Origin: Streptococcus cristatus
Lineage (GTDB): Bacteria > Bacillota > Bacilli > Lactobacillales > Streptococcaceae
DNA length: 38,654 nt
Direction of reading: 5' to 3'
Assembly (NCBI RefSeq): GCF_003943515.1
Contig: NZ_RJPT01000012.1
Span: forward strand, 1-38,654
Part shown: piece by piece, positions 23,839-32,787 of the stretch
Numbering within the stretch: position 1 is the first letter of the stretch
Layout of the letters: every line of letters begins with the position of its first letter
The notes under the pieces: model-generated
What the model was told of the DNA's origin: nothing
The model's input: only the letters and a program-made list of their open reading frames with translations
Databases searched by the model: none
Position numbers and translations under genes: made by a program

Positions 23839-24236
23839 GATAATTCCTCAATCTTGATATAGATCCCGACTCTATCCGCCCAGAACTTTTCGACAATCTC
23901 GCTGGCCACTTGTGCATCATCTTGCCAGTAGCCAAGTTTCGTCATGCAATCCTTGAGCAACTTCTGCAGATTGTCCGTATCTGGCTTTGTGGTCTTGTAC
24001 TGACCATCGTAGCTTTTTTTGATACGCGGGAAGCACCACTTAACCGTCAGACGAATTGCTCCTTTAAATTTATCAGGAGGGACATGCTGCGCAAGCAAGC
24101 TCTCAAATTTCGCTCTAGCTTTTTTTAGATCCTCTGGCTCATAAAATATCGGCTTCCCAAATTGCACGTTTACCTTTTTTTGTTGGTGAGTCGTTGTCGG
24201 TATTTTTTTCATTGGTAAAAAGAATTCAATAAACAT
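23835..24236 (-). CDS. RusA-family Holliday junction resolvase
   Basis: 133 residues. The RusA signature is clear: TKPDTDNLQKLLKDCM (83-98) followed by GYWQDDAQV (102-110), giving candidate metal-binding Asp86, Asp88, Asp106 and Asp107. It would resolve branched DNA made during replication and recombination before packaging. It is the first gene after the non-coding block at 24237-24481; the ribosome site (AAAGGAAGTG) is further from the ATG than usual. Confidence 0.93.
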   Translation of the reverse strand: MFIEFFLPMKKIPTTTHQQKKVNVQFGKPIFYEPEDLKKARAKFESLLAQHVPPDKFKGAIRLTVKWCFPRIKKSYDGQYKTTKPDTDNLQKLLKDCMTKLGYWQDDAQVASEIVEKFWADRVGIYIKIEELS

Positions 24237-24291
24237 TTTTAAAAATACACTTCCTTTCTTTTTTTAAATTTCGCTTTTAGTCCATGACCCT

Positions 24292-24332
24292 TGTATATGA
24301 CAGGGTGCGTTTTAAGCAACCCTGTCTATACA
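24292..24332. repeat. long imperfect inverted repeat
   Basis: TGTATATGACAGGGT and ACCCTGTCTATACA are complementary over 14 bases with one bulge, and GC/GC pairs continue the stem inward to a small loop (GTTTTAA). Neither strand shows a T-run after it. It lies in a 245-base non-coding block between the replication protein and RusA genes and may be part of the replication origin or a protein-binding site. Confidence 0.6.
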
Positions 24333-24358
24333 GGTATGGACATGATGGACGACAGGAC

Positions 24359-24483
24359 ATTATCTATATATATAATATATAGTTGCTTGTCGCACGACAC
24401 GACCGTATTTTGTGGTTCTGTCGCGACAACGACACAACCGTATTTTTATAGTGTTGTCGTTGTTAAGGCACGACCAGAATTTT
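24359..24483. other. candidate replication origin: AT-rich stretch plus three iterons
   Basis: An alternating AT stretch (24359-24382, TCTATATATATAATATATAG) is followed by two near-identical 18-base repeats differing at one position (24394-24411 and 24429-24446, ACGACACRACCGTATTTT) and a degenerate third copy (about 24469-24483, GCACGACCAGAATTTT). Spacing is 35-36 bases. Each copy can also pair with sequence just beyond it (GGTTCTGTCG-like), making small hairpins. The block lies directly after the helicase-primase gene, whose C-terminus is a helix-turn-helix. Iterons beside an AT-rich unwinding element are typical of theta origins; the assignment is inferred. Confidence 0.5.
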
Positions 24484-26752
24484 ACAGTTCTGTCGCATTT
24501 TCTTTATTTAAAATAGTGAGCGTATTTTTATCGAGCCAATATTTTTTTGATGTTTTTAACCGTCTTTCGACAGTTTTTATAGACACTCCTAAATATTCAG
24601 CTACGTCTTCTTTTGAGGGTGGCTCGCCAAAATTTGCATTTTCGATAGCTTCGTCAAACTCTTTCAGCTTTTGCTTTTTATCTTCCTTCGCATTCTTTTT
24701 GCGAGTTTCTTTAGCTTTCATCCACCCTGGCTTATCGTCGTCCAGTTTAATATCTGCCAGTACACCTGATTCATCAAGCGCGTGTACTGGATAGCTGAAC
24801 CACATATTGACTGGCTTAAACTTGGCAAACTCTCGAAGCGTGCCCTCGACTCGCCACGCAGTCGCTATCTGGATCTTGTTGCGGACTTCTTCGAGCTTGT
24901 CTACATACGGCGCCCGAGCCATCACGTCAGGAATACCCTTTTCAAAATGCGTCCGCATCTGCGCAGGGCTCAAGAGGTCATCCAGTCCGACATTCTGCTG
25001 GTAATAGGTATTGTTTCGCTCTTGCAAAGCCTGTTTGTAAACTTCGCACGCTGCCTGATTCAGTCTTTGAGTAAGCAATTCCTCTGACACTTCTAGCTCT
25101 ACTAAGTCGATAAGTGCGTCAGGATCCCGAGCAAATACACCCGAACCACTGGCACGGTCCATGGACTTCTTGCCACCTTGAGAACCTTTAGAGTGGTGGT
25201 GACAGTAGATAACACTAGAGCCTAACTCTGTGGCCACCTTATCGAATTGATTGGTGAAGTGCGCCATCTGGTCTGCGCTATTCTCGTCACCAGTAAGCAC
25301 CTTGTAAATCGGGTCAATGATGACTGCGATGTAATTCTTCTTCAAAGCTCGACGAATAAGTTTAGGTGCTAGCTTGTCCATCGGGACGGTCTTTCCACGA
25401 AGATTCCAAATATCGATATTCTGGATATTCTGCGGTGCCAACCCCATAGCCTGATAGACATCACGGAAGCGATGCAGGGCAGACGGTCTGTCTAGCTCCA
25501 AATTGACATAGAGGACACGCCCCTGCGTACAATCCCAGCCTAGCCACTTCTTGCCCTCTGCAATTGCGATTGACATCTCAATCAAAGCGAATGACTTACC
25601 AGCTTTAGACGGACCAGCAATCAGCATCTTGTGGCCTTGACGAAGGACACCTTTTATCAACTCAGGAGCCAATTCTGGCAAGTTATCCCAGCTGTCGGCC
25701 AATCCTTCAGGATCAGGTAAATCATCGTTCAAGTCTTCGATGTACTGATACCATTCGTCCCAATCGGCCTTACCGATGTTTGTGTCTACTAAGAATTGCT
25801 TCTGGCCATTGCGGACAAAGCCCGGCATGCGTGATAAGCGACTTGGGTTGCGGTTTTGGGTATCAACTACGATACCGTTTTTTTGGCAGACCTTGTAAAG
25901 ATAATCAACGCGGTTCCGATACTCTTCATAATTCTTGGCATCTACTTTGACGATAGCATGTAGCGACTTATTCCCGCTGTGGACTAAGGCTGCAATCGGT
26001 AGCTCCAGCTCTTTATAAATGGCGTTTTGCTTGTCGATTGGCATGTTGTCGGATTCCACCAGCGCATAGCGAAAATCTGTCACATTTTCATTTTTGGCAC
26101 CTTTTCCGTCCATCGGATTGAAACGAATCCATGCTCCGGCTTCTTCCTTGTAGTCACCGAGGACTCTTCCAATATCGCCGTCGCACTGGCTCAGCTCTTT
26201 AATGAGCTGACCAGCTGTCCGGTCATAGGCCCCCTTGGTAGGTAGCCATTTCTCAATCTCGCCTGTTTCGTCGTCTGTTTTCGGATAACACTCGGTCACA
26301 TAACCGACATTTTCGCTAGCTTCAAAGAGCGTTTCAAGGTATTTGATGATTTCCTGTACCGGATTCCAGACAGTCGGCTCGTGGATTTCCTTGCCTTCTA
26401 TCCAATTCTTGTCGATGACTCGATAATCGCGGTCTATGGTATCGTTCCAGTCCAATTCATGCGCGTTCTCGCTATCGTAGCTAGACTGCGACACCCAGCC
26501 GCCCTCTTTTGCTAGCTGCGTGATGGTTGCTCCTGTGACGACCGTTCCTGCTTCTTCGTTAAATGTGTCCCATTTTTTGAAGCATTCAAATTTCTTATAC
26601 CGACTATCATTTTGCGACCAGTTATCCCAATCAGACGCCGTGTAGCCCTCGTGTTTCAAGGCCATGCCCACATTTACCCATGTCTGGTAGTCTACCGTGG
26701 CAGGATTGATGTAATCCAGCAACGGCAACAAATTAAAATCATTCTCTGCCAC
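24482..26752 (-). CDS. replicative primase-helicase (PriCT / prim-pol-like / RepA-type ATPase) with C-terminal HTH
   Basis: 756 residues. The N-terminus (about 5-90) fits PriCT_2 (YQTWVNVGMALKHEG). Residues about 200-320 look like an archaeo-eukaryotic-type primase core (FRYALVESDNMP, then LVHSGNKSLHAIVKVD). Residues about 370-560 form a RecA-like helicase, with Walker A GPSKAGKS (380-387), Walker B YIAVIIDP with Asp480, and CHHHSKG (517-523). After a basic linker (about 675-698) comes a helix-turn-helix (PSKEDVAEYLGVSIKTVERR, 712-731). It probably initiates and unwinds at the phage origin; the iterons just downstream are a natural target for the helix-turn-helix. Confidence 0.88.
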   Translation of the reverse strand: MAENDFNLLPLLDYINPATVDYQTWVNVGMALKHEGYTASDWDNWSQNDSRYKKFECFKKWDTFNEEAGTVVTGATITQLAKEGGWVSQSSYDSENAHELDWNDTIDRDYRVIDKNWIEGKEIHEPTVWNPVQEIIKYLETLFEASENVGYVTECYPKTDDETGEIEKWLPTKGAYDRTAGQLIKELSQCDGDIGRVLGDYKEEAGAWIRFNPMDGKGAKNENVTDFRYALVESDNMPIDKQNAIYKELELPIAALVHSGNKSLHAIVKVDAKNYEEYRNRVDYLYKVCQKNGIVVDTQNRNPSRLSRMPGFVRNGQKQFLVDTNIGKADWDEWYQYIEDLNDDLPDPEGLADSWDNLPELAPELIKGVLRQGHKMLIAGPSKAGKSFALIEMSIAIAEGKKWLGWDCTQGRVLYVNLELDRPSALHRFRDVYQAMGLAPQNIQNIDIWNLRGKTVPMDKLAPKLIRRALKKNYIAVIIDPIYKVLTGDENSADQMAHFTNQFDKVATELGSSVIYCHHHSKGSQGGKKSMDRASGSGVFARDPDALIDLVELEVSEELLTQRLNQAACEVYKQALQERNNTYYQQNVGLDDLLSPAQMRTHFEKGIPDVMARAPYVDKLEEVRNKIQIATAWRVEGTLREFAKFKPVNMWFSYPVHALDESGVLADIKLDDDKPGWMKAKETRKKNAKEDKKQKLKEFDEAIENANFGEPPSKEDVAEYLGVSIKTVERRLKTSKKYWLDKNTLTILNKENATEL

Positions 26753-26766
26753 TGTTTTCTCCTTTT

Positions 26767-28350
26767 TTAATTTGGTACATATTCAGCTGGTCGCACGCCT
26801 GCTGGCAATCTCCAGCCGTTTGCAGCAATGCGATCAATCATATTTCTGGCTTGGTCAAATTGCCACATCCCAACATCTTTGAAGCCACGGCCTTCCAGGA
26901 ACCGAATCTGTTTCGGTGTCGTCAAGCCTTCTGATTGTCGTTTGTGCAATCTGTCTAGCAAGAGATTGGCCTTGCCTGCATTTCCTATTTCGTCAGTAAA
27001 GATACCGTACTTCTCAAGCGCTTTCAACTGCTTGTCACTAGCAGGCGCCATTTCCCATCCAAAATTGGGCACATAGTTCGACAAGTCTTCAGCATGGATG
27101 GACATCTCAAATTGCAACGGATCCACAAGTTTGCGTTTACGCTTGCGCATTTCTTCCAGCTGTTTAGCCAACGCCTCCTCGCGTTGAGCGACCACATCTT
27201 CTGTCGCCTTGACTTCCATATCTTCAAGGTCAAGCATAACACCCGTCTGTTCTTCCATATTCTCAACCATTTTCTGAGCAACTTCTGGAGTCTCACAGAT
27301 TAAATGAGCTGGTCGACATAACTCGTGGCGTTCTGTATGCCAGAGGAAGTCGAGCAAGAGCAGTTCTTCTTTTCCCGGATGCAAACGAGTCCCACGTCCT
27401 ACCATCTGGCTATACAGCGCCCGCACTTTAGTAGGTCGCAATACAACTACGCAATCCACTGACGGACAGTCCCAACCTTCAGTCAATAACATAGAATTAC
27501 AAAGCACGTTGTAACGGTCTTTCTCAAAGTCTTCTAAAACCTCCGCACGGTCCTTGGACTCTCCATTGACCTCAGCAGCGCGAAAGCCTTTTGCGTTTAG
27601 AATATCTCGAAACTTCTGCGAGGTCTTTACTAGTGGCAAAAATACGACTGTCTTGCGGTCTGCACATTGCTTGACCATTTCGTCTGCTATCTGCTCCAGA
27701 TATGGATCTAGTGCCGTTCCGACATCGCTCGCTTTGAAATCTCCAGCTGACATGCTAACATTTGATAAGTCTAAGCTAAGCGGAATTGTCAACGCCTTGA
27801 TTTTTGATAGATACCCTTCTTTGATAGCCTGTACTAGTGAATACTCGTAAGCTAAGCTATCGAAGTAAGAGCCGAGGTTCTTCATATCTCCACGGTCTGG
27901 GGTCGCTGTTACCCCGAGGACATTGGACTGTTCGAAGTATCCAAGGACGCGCTGATAACCATCTGAGATAGCGTGATGGGCTTCATCGACTACAATCGTA
28001 TCGAACCAGTCAGGAGGAAATTGACTAAGTCGCTTCTTCCTCTGCATAGTTTGGACAGATCCGACGACTACTCGATACCAGGAGCCGATAGAGGTATTCT
28101 CTGCTTTCTCTAAAGCCGTGCCAAGCCCTGTCGCAGTCTTGAGCTTATCGCTAGCCTGCTCTAAAAGCTCCGACCTATGAGCAAGGACAAGCACGCGCTT
28201 GCCCTCTTTCACTTGGTCTTCGATGATTTTGGAAAAGACTATCGTCTTCCCGCATCCTGTAGGCAATACTAAGAGAGTGCGCTTGCGACCTTTAGCCCAT
28301 TCAGCCTGTACAGCTTCCCGCGCTTCCTGTTGATAAGGTCTTAATTGCAT
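26767..28350 (-). CDS. DEAD/DEAH-box superfamily 2 helicase
   Basis: 527 residues with the ordered SF2 motifs: LRPYQQEA (3-10, Q-like), Walker A PTGCGKT (30-36), DEAH (122-125), GVTATPDR, and motif VI QMVGRGTR. The C-terminal extension (after about 370) is charged and may contact partners. Such helicases stand next to DUF669 and Sak4-like genes in streptococcal phage recombination/replication blocks. Confidence 0.94.
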   Translation of the reverse strand: MQLRPYQQEAREAVQAEWAKGRKRTLLVLPTGCGKTIVFSKIIEDQVKEGKRVLVLAHRSELLEQASDKLKTATGLGTALEKAENTSIGSWYRVVVGSVQTMQRKKRLSQFPPDWFDTIVVDEAHHAISDGYQRVLGYFEQSNVLGVTATPDRGDMKNLGSYFDSLAYEYSLVQAIKEGYLSKIKALTIPLSLDLSNVSMSAGDFKASDVGTALDPYLEQIADEMVKQCADRKTVVFLPLVKTSQKFRDILNAKGFRAAEVNGESKDRAEVLEDFEKDRYNVLCNSMLLTEGWDCPSVDCVVVLRPTKVRALYSQMVGRGTRLHPGKEELLLLDFLWHTERHELCRPAHLICETPEVAQKMVENMEEQTGVMLDLEDMEVKATEDVVAQREEALAKQLEEMRKRKRKLVDPLQFEMSIHAEDLSNYVPNFGWEMAPASDKQLKALEKYGIFTDEIGNAGKANLLLDRLHKRQSEGLTTPKQIRFLEGRGFKDVGMWQFDQARNMIDRIAANGWRLPAGVRPAEYVPN

Positions 28351-28360
28351 CCCTTACCTC

Positions 28361-28915
28361 CTAGAATTGCCCGGCTTGGTATCCAGCCTGTGGTGGTTGT
28401 TGCGCAAAGTTTGGCTGCTGAGGTTGTTGATAACTTGGTTGTGTAGTTTGTCCTTGCGGTTGCTGGTTCAACACTTTTGTATAATCCACATCTTCAGGAT
28501 AGAGCATGGATTTAACTTCGTTGTAATTATTCCCGTTATATTGTCGGGTTCCGACTTTACACACTCCAGTCGCACCGATGATGGCATTCCAGTTCATGCG
28601 AAGTGGTTCACCTTTTTTCTTTTGGCCAATTGCAGCAAAGAAAGCAGATAGCATTCCTTCGGTTGAGCTGTGTAAGAATAGGTTGTGGCGCAGTTCAGTT
28701 TCACCTTCATTTGCTACGATTTTGATGCTGACGATAGCCTTGTTACATGCTGGCAATTTGCCGGGATTTTGTGGATTCGGCGTGTGACGTGTACGTTCCA
28801 TGCCTACGACTGTAAAATAGTACAATCCGTCAGGCAAGAGGACGAAATCCGAATCTTTTTCAATCGTGTCTTCCCAACCAATTTCGTGATCAAAGTTATT
28901 GTATTGTTGTGTCAT
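28361..28915 (-). CDS. DUF669 protein, SSB-like partner
   Basis: 184 residues. The body (about 10-140) matches DUF669: GWEDTIEKDSDFVLLPDGLY, FTVVGMERTRHT and WNAIIGATGVCKVGTRQYNG. The last 35 residues are a Gln/Pro-rich flexible tail ending GYQAGQF, similar in style to the disordered tails of single-strand binding proteins. A role in handling single-stranded DNA with the neighbouring recombination ATPases is commonly assumed, not proven. The gap to the helicase gene is 10 bases. Confidence 0.88.
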   Translation of the reverse strand: MTQQYNNFDHEIGWEDTIEKDSDFVLLPDGLYYFTVVGMERTRHTPNPQNPGKLPACNKAIVSIKIVANEGETELRHNLFLHSSTEGMLSAFFAAIGQKKKGEPLRMNWNAIIGATGVCKVGTRQYNGNNYNEVKSMLYPEDVDYTKVLNQQPQGQTTQPSYQQPQQPNFAQQPPQAGYQAGQF

Positions 28916-28928
28916 GTTGATTTCTCCT

Positions 28929-29666
28929 TTAAGCTAAAATAGTAATTTTTTTGTTGCTAGCAAGTTCATTTTTTAAATAATTTTCGATGCTTTCGACGGC
29001 TTCTAATTTCCATTTTCCCCCATCTGCTTCAAAGAGCGCAAGGCTCGCCGATTTGTTGATGCGGAAGACGAATTGACTAGCAGGCTGCTCTACTTCGTTG
29101 AAAGTACGATATGGTCGCAAGGTTACTGGATTTGGAGTTTTAGCTTGTGCTAGGCTTGCTACACCATCGCGAACTGTCGCTATTTGACTTATGCCATTAT
29201 CTTGCACTTCTGCGCCTTTTTCGATTTTTAAATGACTAGCAAAATCCAAAACCAAATTGCGGTCTGCATCATTGATGAACATAGACTGAAGCATAATATT
29301 GAATTCTTCCTGATCGCGCCAATAGCTAAAAGGAATAACTGGAACAGTTGCTTTTACAGATACGAGCTGAGGACGTTTGCCATTTTCAAAATCAACTTGA
29401 TCATATACAGATACCTTTTGGAAACTGTCCACGACAACTACAAGTTTACGATCACTGATGAAATCGTTATCTGATTTGAGGTAGTCAACTAGACTTTTGA
29501 GTGTCTGAAGCTCAAGGATAGGTGCGTACTTACGAGGGTTAAGTTCCTGTAAGTCATATTCATCGCTGTCAAAATATTCCTTCCCAGTTTCTGAACGAAC
29601 GATTTTATTTTCTTTACCCGCTAGTTCGACTGCGTAAGATAATGCTTCTTTGAGATTTTCTGTCAT
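28929..29666 (-). CDS. phage early protein, unknown function (possibly DUF2303/YfdQ-like)
   Basis: 245 residues, soluble. The pattern includes KYAPILELQTLKSLVDYLKS (46-65), VVDSFQKVSVYD, VIPFSYWRDQEEFNIMLQSM and RPYRTFNEVEQPASQFVFRI near 183-202. This resembles the DUF2303/YfdQ type found in phage recombination clusters, but I am not certain. It stands between a small conserved protein and DUF669, so it probably takes part in DNA metabolism. Confidence 0.8.
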   Translation of the reverse strand: MTENLKEALSYAVELAGKENKIVRSETGKEYFDSDEYDLQELNPRKYAPILELQTLKSLVDYLKSDNDFISDRKLVVVVDSFQKVSVYDQVDFENGKRPQLVSVKATVPVIPFSYWRDQEEFNIMLQSMFINDADRNLVLDFASHLKIEKGAEVQDNGISQIATVRDGVASLAQAKTPNPVTLRPYRTFNEVEQPASQFVFRINKSASLALFEADGGKWKLEAVESIENYLKNELASNKKITILA

Positions 29667-29668
29667 GG

Positions 29669-30094
29669 TTAGTTACCTGCTTTCTTTTGATTGTAATCAA
29701 TGATTTTAGATTTTTCCTGTTGTTCCACTTTTTCGATTAGTTCGCCAGTGTCGGTCCGCATGTCCCCGTTGTCATCGAAGTAAGTCTGACCAGGGATCCC
29801 ACTCTTGAGCTCATTTGCGTGAATTTTACCAGTATCGTCACGACCGACAATGACAGTTGTTGCAACGCCTTTTTGCGGTGCCAGAGTTGATTTGACTTCC
29901 ATGCCTGTTTTAACGACAGTACGCTCATCGTCCGTTGACATCGTTAGTGTGATAGTGACCTTGCGAGTCGCCTTAGCTTCTGTATTGAGGTCCAAAATGT
30001 TCTCAAGAACTTTCTCAAGTTCTTTGTCAACCTTTTCTTGTAAGGCTGTATTTGCGATTTTCGACAAATCGATTTTAATAGTTTTATCTTTCAT
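29669..30094 (-). CDS. conserved phage protein, often labelled replication terminator protein
   Basis: 141 residues. The N-terminal helix (IDLSKIANTALQEKVDKELE, 8-27) is followed by DLNTEAKATRKVTITLTM (35-52) and a mixed C-terminus with TYFDDNGDMRTDTGELIEKV. Proteins of this type lie beside Sak4/DUF669 genes in Firmicute phages and some are labelled replication terminator protein, with no experimental support that I know of. Two bases separate it from the next gene. Confidence 0.8.
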   Translation of the reverse strand: MKDKTIKIDLSKIANTALQEKVDKELEKVLENILDLNTEAKATRKVTITLTMSTDDERTVVKTGMEVKSTLAPQKGVATTVIVGRDDTGKIHANELKSGIPGQTYFDDNGDMRTDTGELIEKVEQQEKSKIIDYNQKKAGN

Positions 30095-30139
30095 AGATAC
30101 TCCTTGTTATATTTCGCTATGATTTCTTATTCCCAGAAT

Positions 30140-31270
30140 TTACATCGTGAAGGGCAAATCTGGCTCAGCTCGCACTTGATTTTGGATGACTTCCATAGTG
30201 GCCTGCCAGTGCGCCACAATCATATCCCAATAATCAGGAGGGAAGTTTTCGATTGGTGTGCCCAGCGGGAAATGACCGCGTATGTATGCGACTTTTTGAA
30301 GTTCTTCTTCTGTCACGTTTTCCTGCTTCATGAGGTCCGTCAGACCAGTGGGCAGGCTCGCGTGATATTGCGCTGGCTGCGTTGGTTCAGCTTGAGTTTG
30401 TGGCTCCTCAGGGGCGCTATTTTGCGGTTTAGCTGCTACTTGTGTCATGTCAATTGGCAATTCCGTTTGTGTCGGCTGTGGTTGCGGCGTAGCTTGCTGA
30501 GGCGCTGGAGCGACTGCCTGCGGTTGTGCCTGTTGCGCCTGAACTTGTTGGCCTGCAAAGATATGAGCAATTCCTGCGTAATAGAACGGCATTTCATCAG
30601 GCAATCCATGACGATTCTTGGCATCCCAAGCAGGGCGATGGTTAGTGTACATCACGCGCTCGCCACCCTGCGCCTTCTTTTTTCCGTTCTCGGCTGTCAT
30701 GACCAAAGTCTTGTAATTGGCAAATAGAACCATATCTGCCCATTCTTTTACGAGCGGAGCAGTCTTAGAGCCTGTCTTTTGACCAAGTTTCAACTCGTAA
30801 CGGTCATAAGATCCCATTTCGTCTGGTTGTTCAAATTTCTTGATTTGAGCGTGCGCAGTCAATACAACGTTGATTCCCATATCAACCAAGTCAGAAAGAC
30901 TATTCAAGAAACGCCCCATTTCTTCTTGGACATAGGTATAACCTTTGCCCCAGCCGAAATCTTCAATTCCTTTCTTTCCATGCTGTGCGCAGACATCAGC
31001 TACTGCCATGGATTCCGCCCAGTCAATCGTATCAATGACCAAGGTTCCGCACTCAGTCGGATTTGCTTTGATAAAAGCAATCTCATTGATGAGCATAGTC
31101 CAACTTGTCGGCTTATCTAATCGTGCTACGTCCATGTTATCTGTCGAGCCTTCTGTGTCGATAAATACTGGGTTTGGAAATTCAGCAGCAAACGTAGACT
31201 TGCCAATTCCTTCAGGACCATAGATAACTACCTTTTGAGCTCGTGCCCGTTTTCCTCTAGTGATTTGCAT
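30140..31270 (-). CDS. Sak4-like RecA-fold recombination ATPase (AAA_24)
   Basis: 376 residues. The ATPase core (about 1-225) has Walker A GPEGIGKS (18-25), an early FIDTEGSTDNMDVAR segment, Walker B TLVIDTIDWAE with Asp79-Asp82, and NVVLTAHAQIKK. This fits AAA_24, the Sak4 family of phage single-strand annealing ATPases. The region 240-315 is a long Gln/Pro/Ala-rich linker, and a small helical C-terminal domain (about 320-376) follows. The linker is unusually long. It lies with DUF669 and the SMC-like ATPase in one operon. Confidence 0.9.
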   Translation of the reverse strand: MQITRGKRARAQKVVIYGPEGIGKSTFAAEFPNPVFIDTEGSTDNMDVARLDKPTSWTMLINEIAFIKANPTECGTLVIDTIDWAESMAVADVCAQHGKKGIEDFGWGKGYTYVQEEMGRFLNSLSDLVDMGINVVLTAHAQIKKFEQPDEMGSYDRYELKLGQKTGSKTAPLVKEWADMVLFANYKTLVMTAENGKKKAQGGERVMYTNHRPAWDAKNRHGLPDEMPFYYAGIAHIFAGQQVQAQQAQPQAVAPAPQQATPQPQPTQTELPIDMTQVAAKPQNSAPEEPQTQAEPTQPAQYHASLPTGLTDLMKQENVTEEELQKVAYIRGHFPLGTPIENFPPDYWDMIVAHWQATMEVIQNQVRAEPDLPFTM

Positions 31271-31273
31271 GTT

Positions 31274-32584
31274 TTAAAATCCTCCTTGCCAAGTTGGTGC
31301 GACTGTTTCAGCGTGTCCTTGTTGAGCGGCGCTTGCAAATTCTACCGGTTTAACACTATACCCGTCTTCAATCAGGATGCTACATTCGTCTCCTGTTGAT
31401 ACCCGTGTTGCAATTGCTTGCAATCCTTCTTGTTCAAGCCATGCGCCAAATTCTTGCAAAGTCTGCTGATCCATTTGCTCCAGCTTGTCAATGAGCACAA
31501 ATCCACATTCTGGCTTCAATTTACGCACGATAGCAGTCGCTACTTGAAGTTGTTGACTACCAGACATGTTATCCCATCGTTGGCCAAGGTAGAGCAATTC
31601 TCCATCATCCACGGATAAGCCCGGCAGCGGTAAGTCTGCATTTGTTAGCAAGTCTGTCTTTTGCTTGCGGATGTCAGCGATTACATTGTCCAGCTCTTTG
31701 TATTGCTCGCGATAGTCTTTCGCGTCTTCTTCCGCCTTGTCTTTGTCAAAATTCGCTCGAACTTTGAGGTTGATTTGCTCGATATTCGCGATACTGTCTT
31801 CAATCTCTTGCGTTGATTCATCTATCAACTCTTGCGTGTCTTTGCGTGCAATATCAAGGTCCTGCGCTAGCCCTTGCTCTTTCTCTCGAGCTTCTTCTAG
31901 CATTTTGCTAAGTCGTTCGACGTCTGCAAGCGCCCCTTGATATTCGTTTTCGATTCTTGTTAAATTTTGACGTTTACGAGCATTCTCGCCATTCCGCCCT
32001 AAAATTTCTTGTTGCTGTTGGATAAGTTCAGAGATAGATACCAGCTCTTTCGGCGCATCTGGATAGTACGGTTGCTCTTTCGCAAACTTCTCTTTTTGGT
32101 CAGCAATCACACCAATTGCATGGCGCTCATCATATTTGGCCTTTTCCTGCATTTCCAGCTCAGCCAATTGCGGACCAACTCCGATGATTTGCAGCAATGT
32201 CTTAGCTTTTTCTTTGCTGGTTTGCTCCATAAATTTTGGCAAGTTGATAGCCAACTCCTCTACAAAGCTGTCCAGCAAGTTTTGACCTGCTTTGTTCCCA
32301 CTTGGGTCAATGACTTTGAGAGTGCTGTTCTTACCGCTACGTTCTACAATCAGACCATTTGATAGCGTGATTTTTAGGCTAGGCGGGATTGTACTGCCTT
32401 CACGTTGTGCTTGGCTAGGTTTGTACTTGTTACCACCCAACGCCCAAGCAATCGCGTCTAGCACGCTTGTTTTGCCTTGGCTGTTATTACCACCGACGAT
32501 TGTCAAGCCAGTCGCTGACGGCTCTAACTTGACAGCCTTCACGCGCTTGACGTTTTCAATTTCGAGTTTATTGATTGTAACCAT
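31274..32584 (-). CDS. SMC/SbcC-like ATPase
   Basis: 436 residues: N-terminal Walker A GGNNSQGKTS (32-41), a long coiled coil (about 130-310, with ENARKRQNLTRIENEYQGAL and KMLEEAREKEQGLAQDLDIA), then an ABC-type signature MSGSQQLQVATAIVRKL and a Walker B-like CGFVLIDKLEQMD. No Zn-hook CxxC is present. It resembles RecN/SbcC-type ATPases in phage recombination modules and probably assists DNA end processing or annealing together with the Sak4-like gene 3 bases downstream. Confidence 0.9.
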   Translation of the reverse strand: MVTINKLEIENVKRVKAVKLEPSATGLTIVGGNNSQGKTSVLDAIAWALGGNKYKPSQAQREGSTIPPSLKITLSNGLIVERSGKNSTLKVIDPSGNKAGQNLLDSFVEELAINLPKFMEQTSKEKAKTLLQIIGVGPQLAELEMQEKAKYDERHAIGVIADQKEKFAKEQPYYPDAPKELVSISELIQQQQEILGRNGENARKRQNLTRIENEYQGALADVERLSKMLEEAREKEQGLAQDLDIARKDTQELIDESTQEIEDSIANIEQINLKVRANFDKDKAEEDAKDYREQYKELDNVIADIRKQKTDLLTNADLPLPGLSVDDGELLYLGQRWDNMSGSQQLQVATAIVRKLKPECGFVLIDKLEQMDQQTLQEFGAWLEQEGLQAIATRVSTGDECSILIEDGYSVKPVEFASAAQQGHAETVAPTWQGGF

Positions 32585-32586
32585 TG

Positions 32587-32781
32587 CTACTCTCCAATCT
32601 TCATCTTTTTGTTTCGCAGGGCTAATTCTTGCTCAAACATTTCTAAGCGATATTTCGCGCTGCGATAGTAATTGTTTTTTTCTTTCAAGCGATTGATGAT
32701 CGCTGTGCTAATTGTCATGTTTGTTACTAGCAGGCCAACGCTGACCAGTAAGCCAATTCCTAATATCATTTCAATGTTCAT
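32587..32781 (-). CDS. small membrane protein
   Basis: 64 residues: one N-terminal membrane helix (about 4-27, MILGIGLLVSVGLLVTN) and a charged, coiled-coil-like cytoplasmic tail (INRLKEKNNYYRSAKYRLEM). No family recognised. Two bases separate it from the SMC-like gene. Early-operon membrane peptides may act in superinfection exclusion or host takeover, but nothing here decides. Confidence 0.75.
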   Translation of the reverse strand: MNIEMILGIGLLVSVGLLVTNMTISTAIINRLKEKNNYYRSAKYRLEMFEQELALRNKKMKIGE

Positions 32782-32787
32782 GTTTTC

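Noticed and set aside
24360..24483. CRISPR array
   Set aside because: Only three short, diverging repeats with palindromic surroundings and no spacer regularity of the CRISPR type; no cas genes. Iterons fit better.
24291..24794. 167-codon plus-strand frame across the candidate origin
   Set aside because: It runs through hairpins and iterons and then antisense to the primase-helicase gene; Ser/Phe-rich, no ribosome site.
30104..30727. 207-codon plus-strand frame opposite the Sak4-like gene
   Set aside because: Arg/Leu/Cys-rich shadow of the Gln/Pro-rich linker of the real minus-strand gene; no ribosome site or family.
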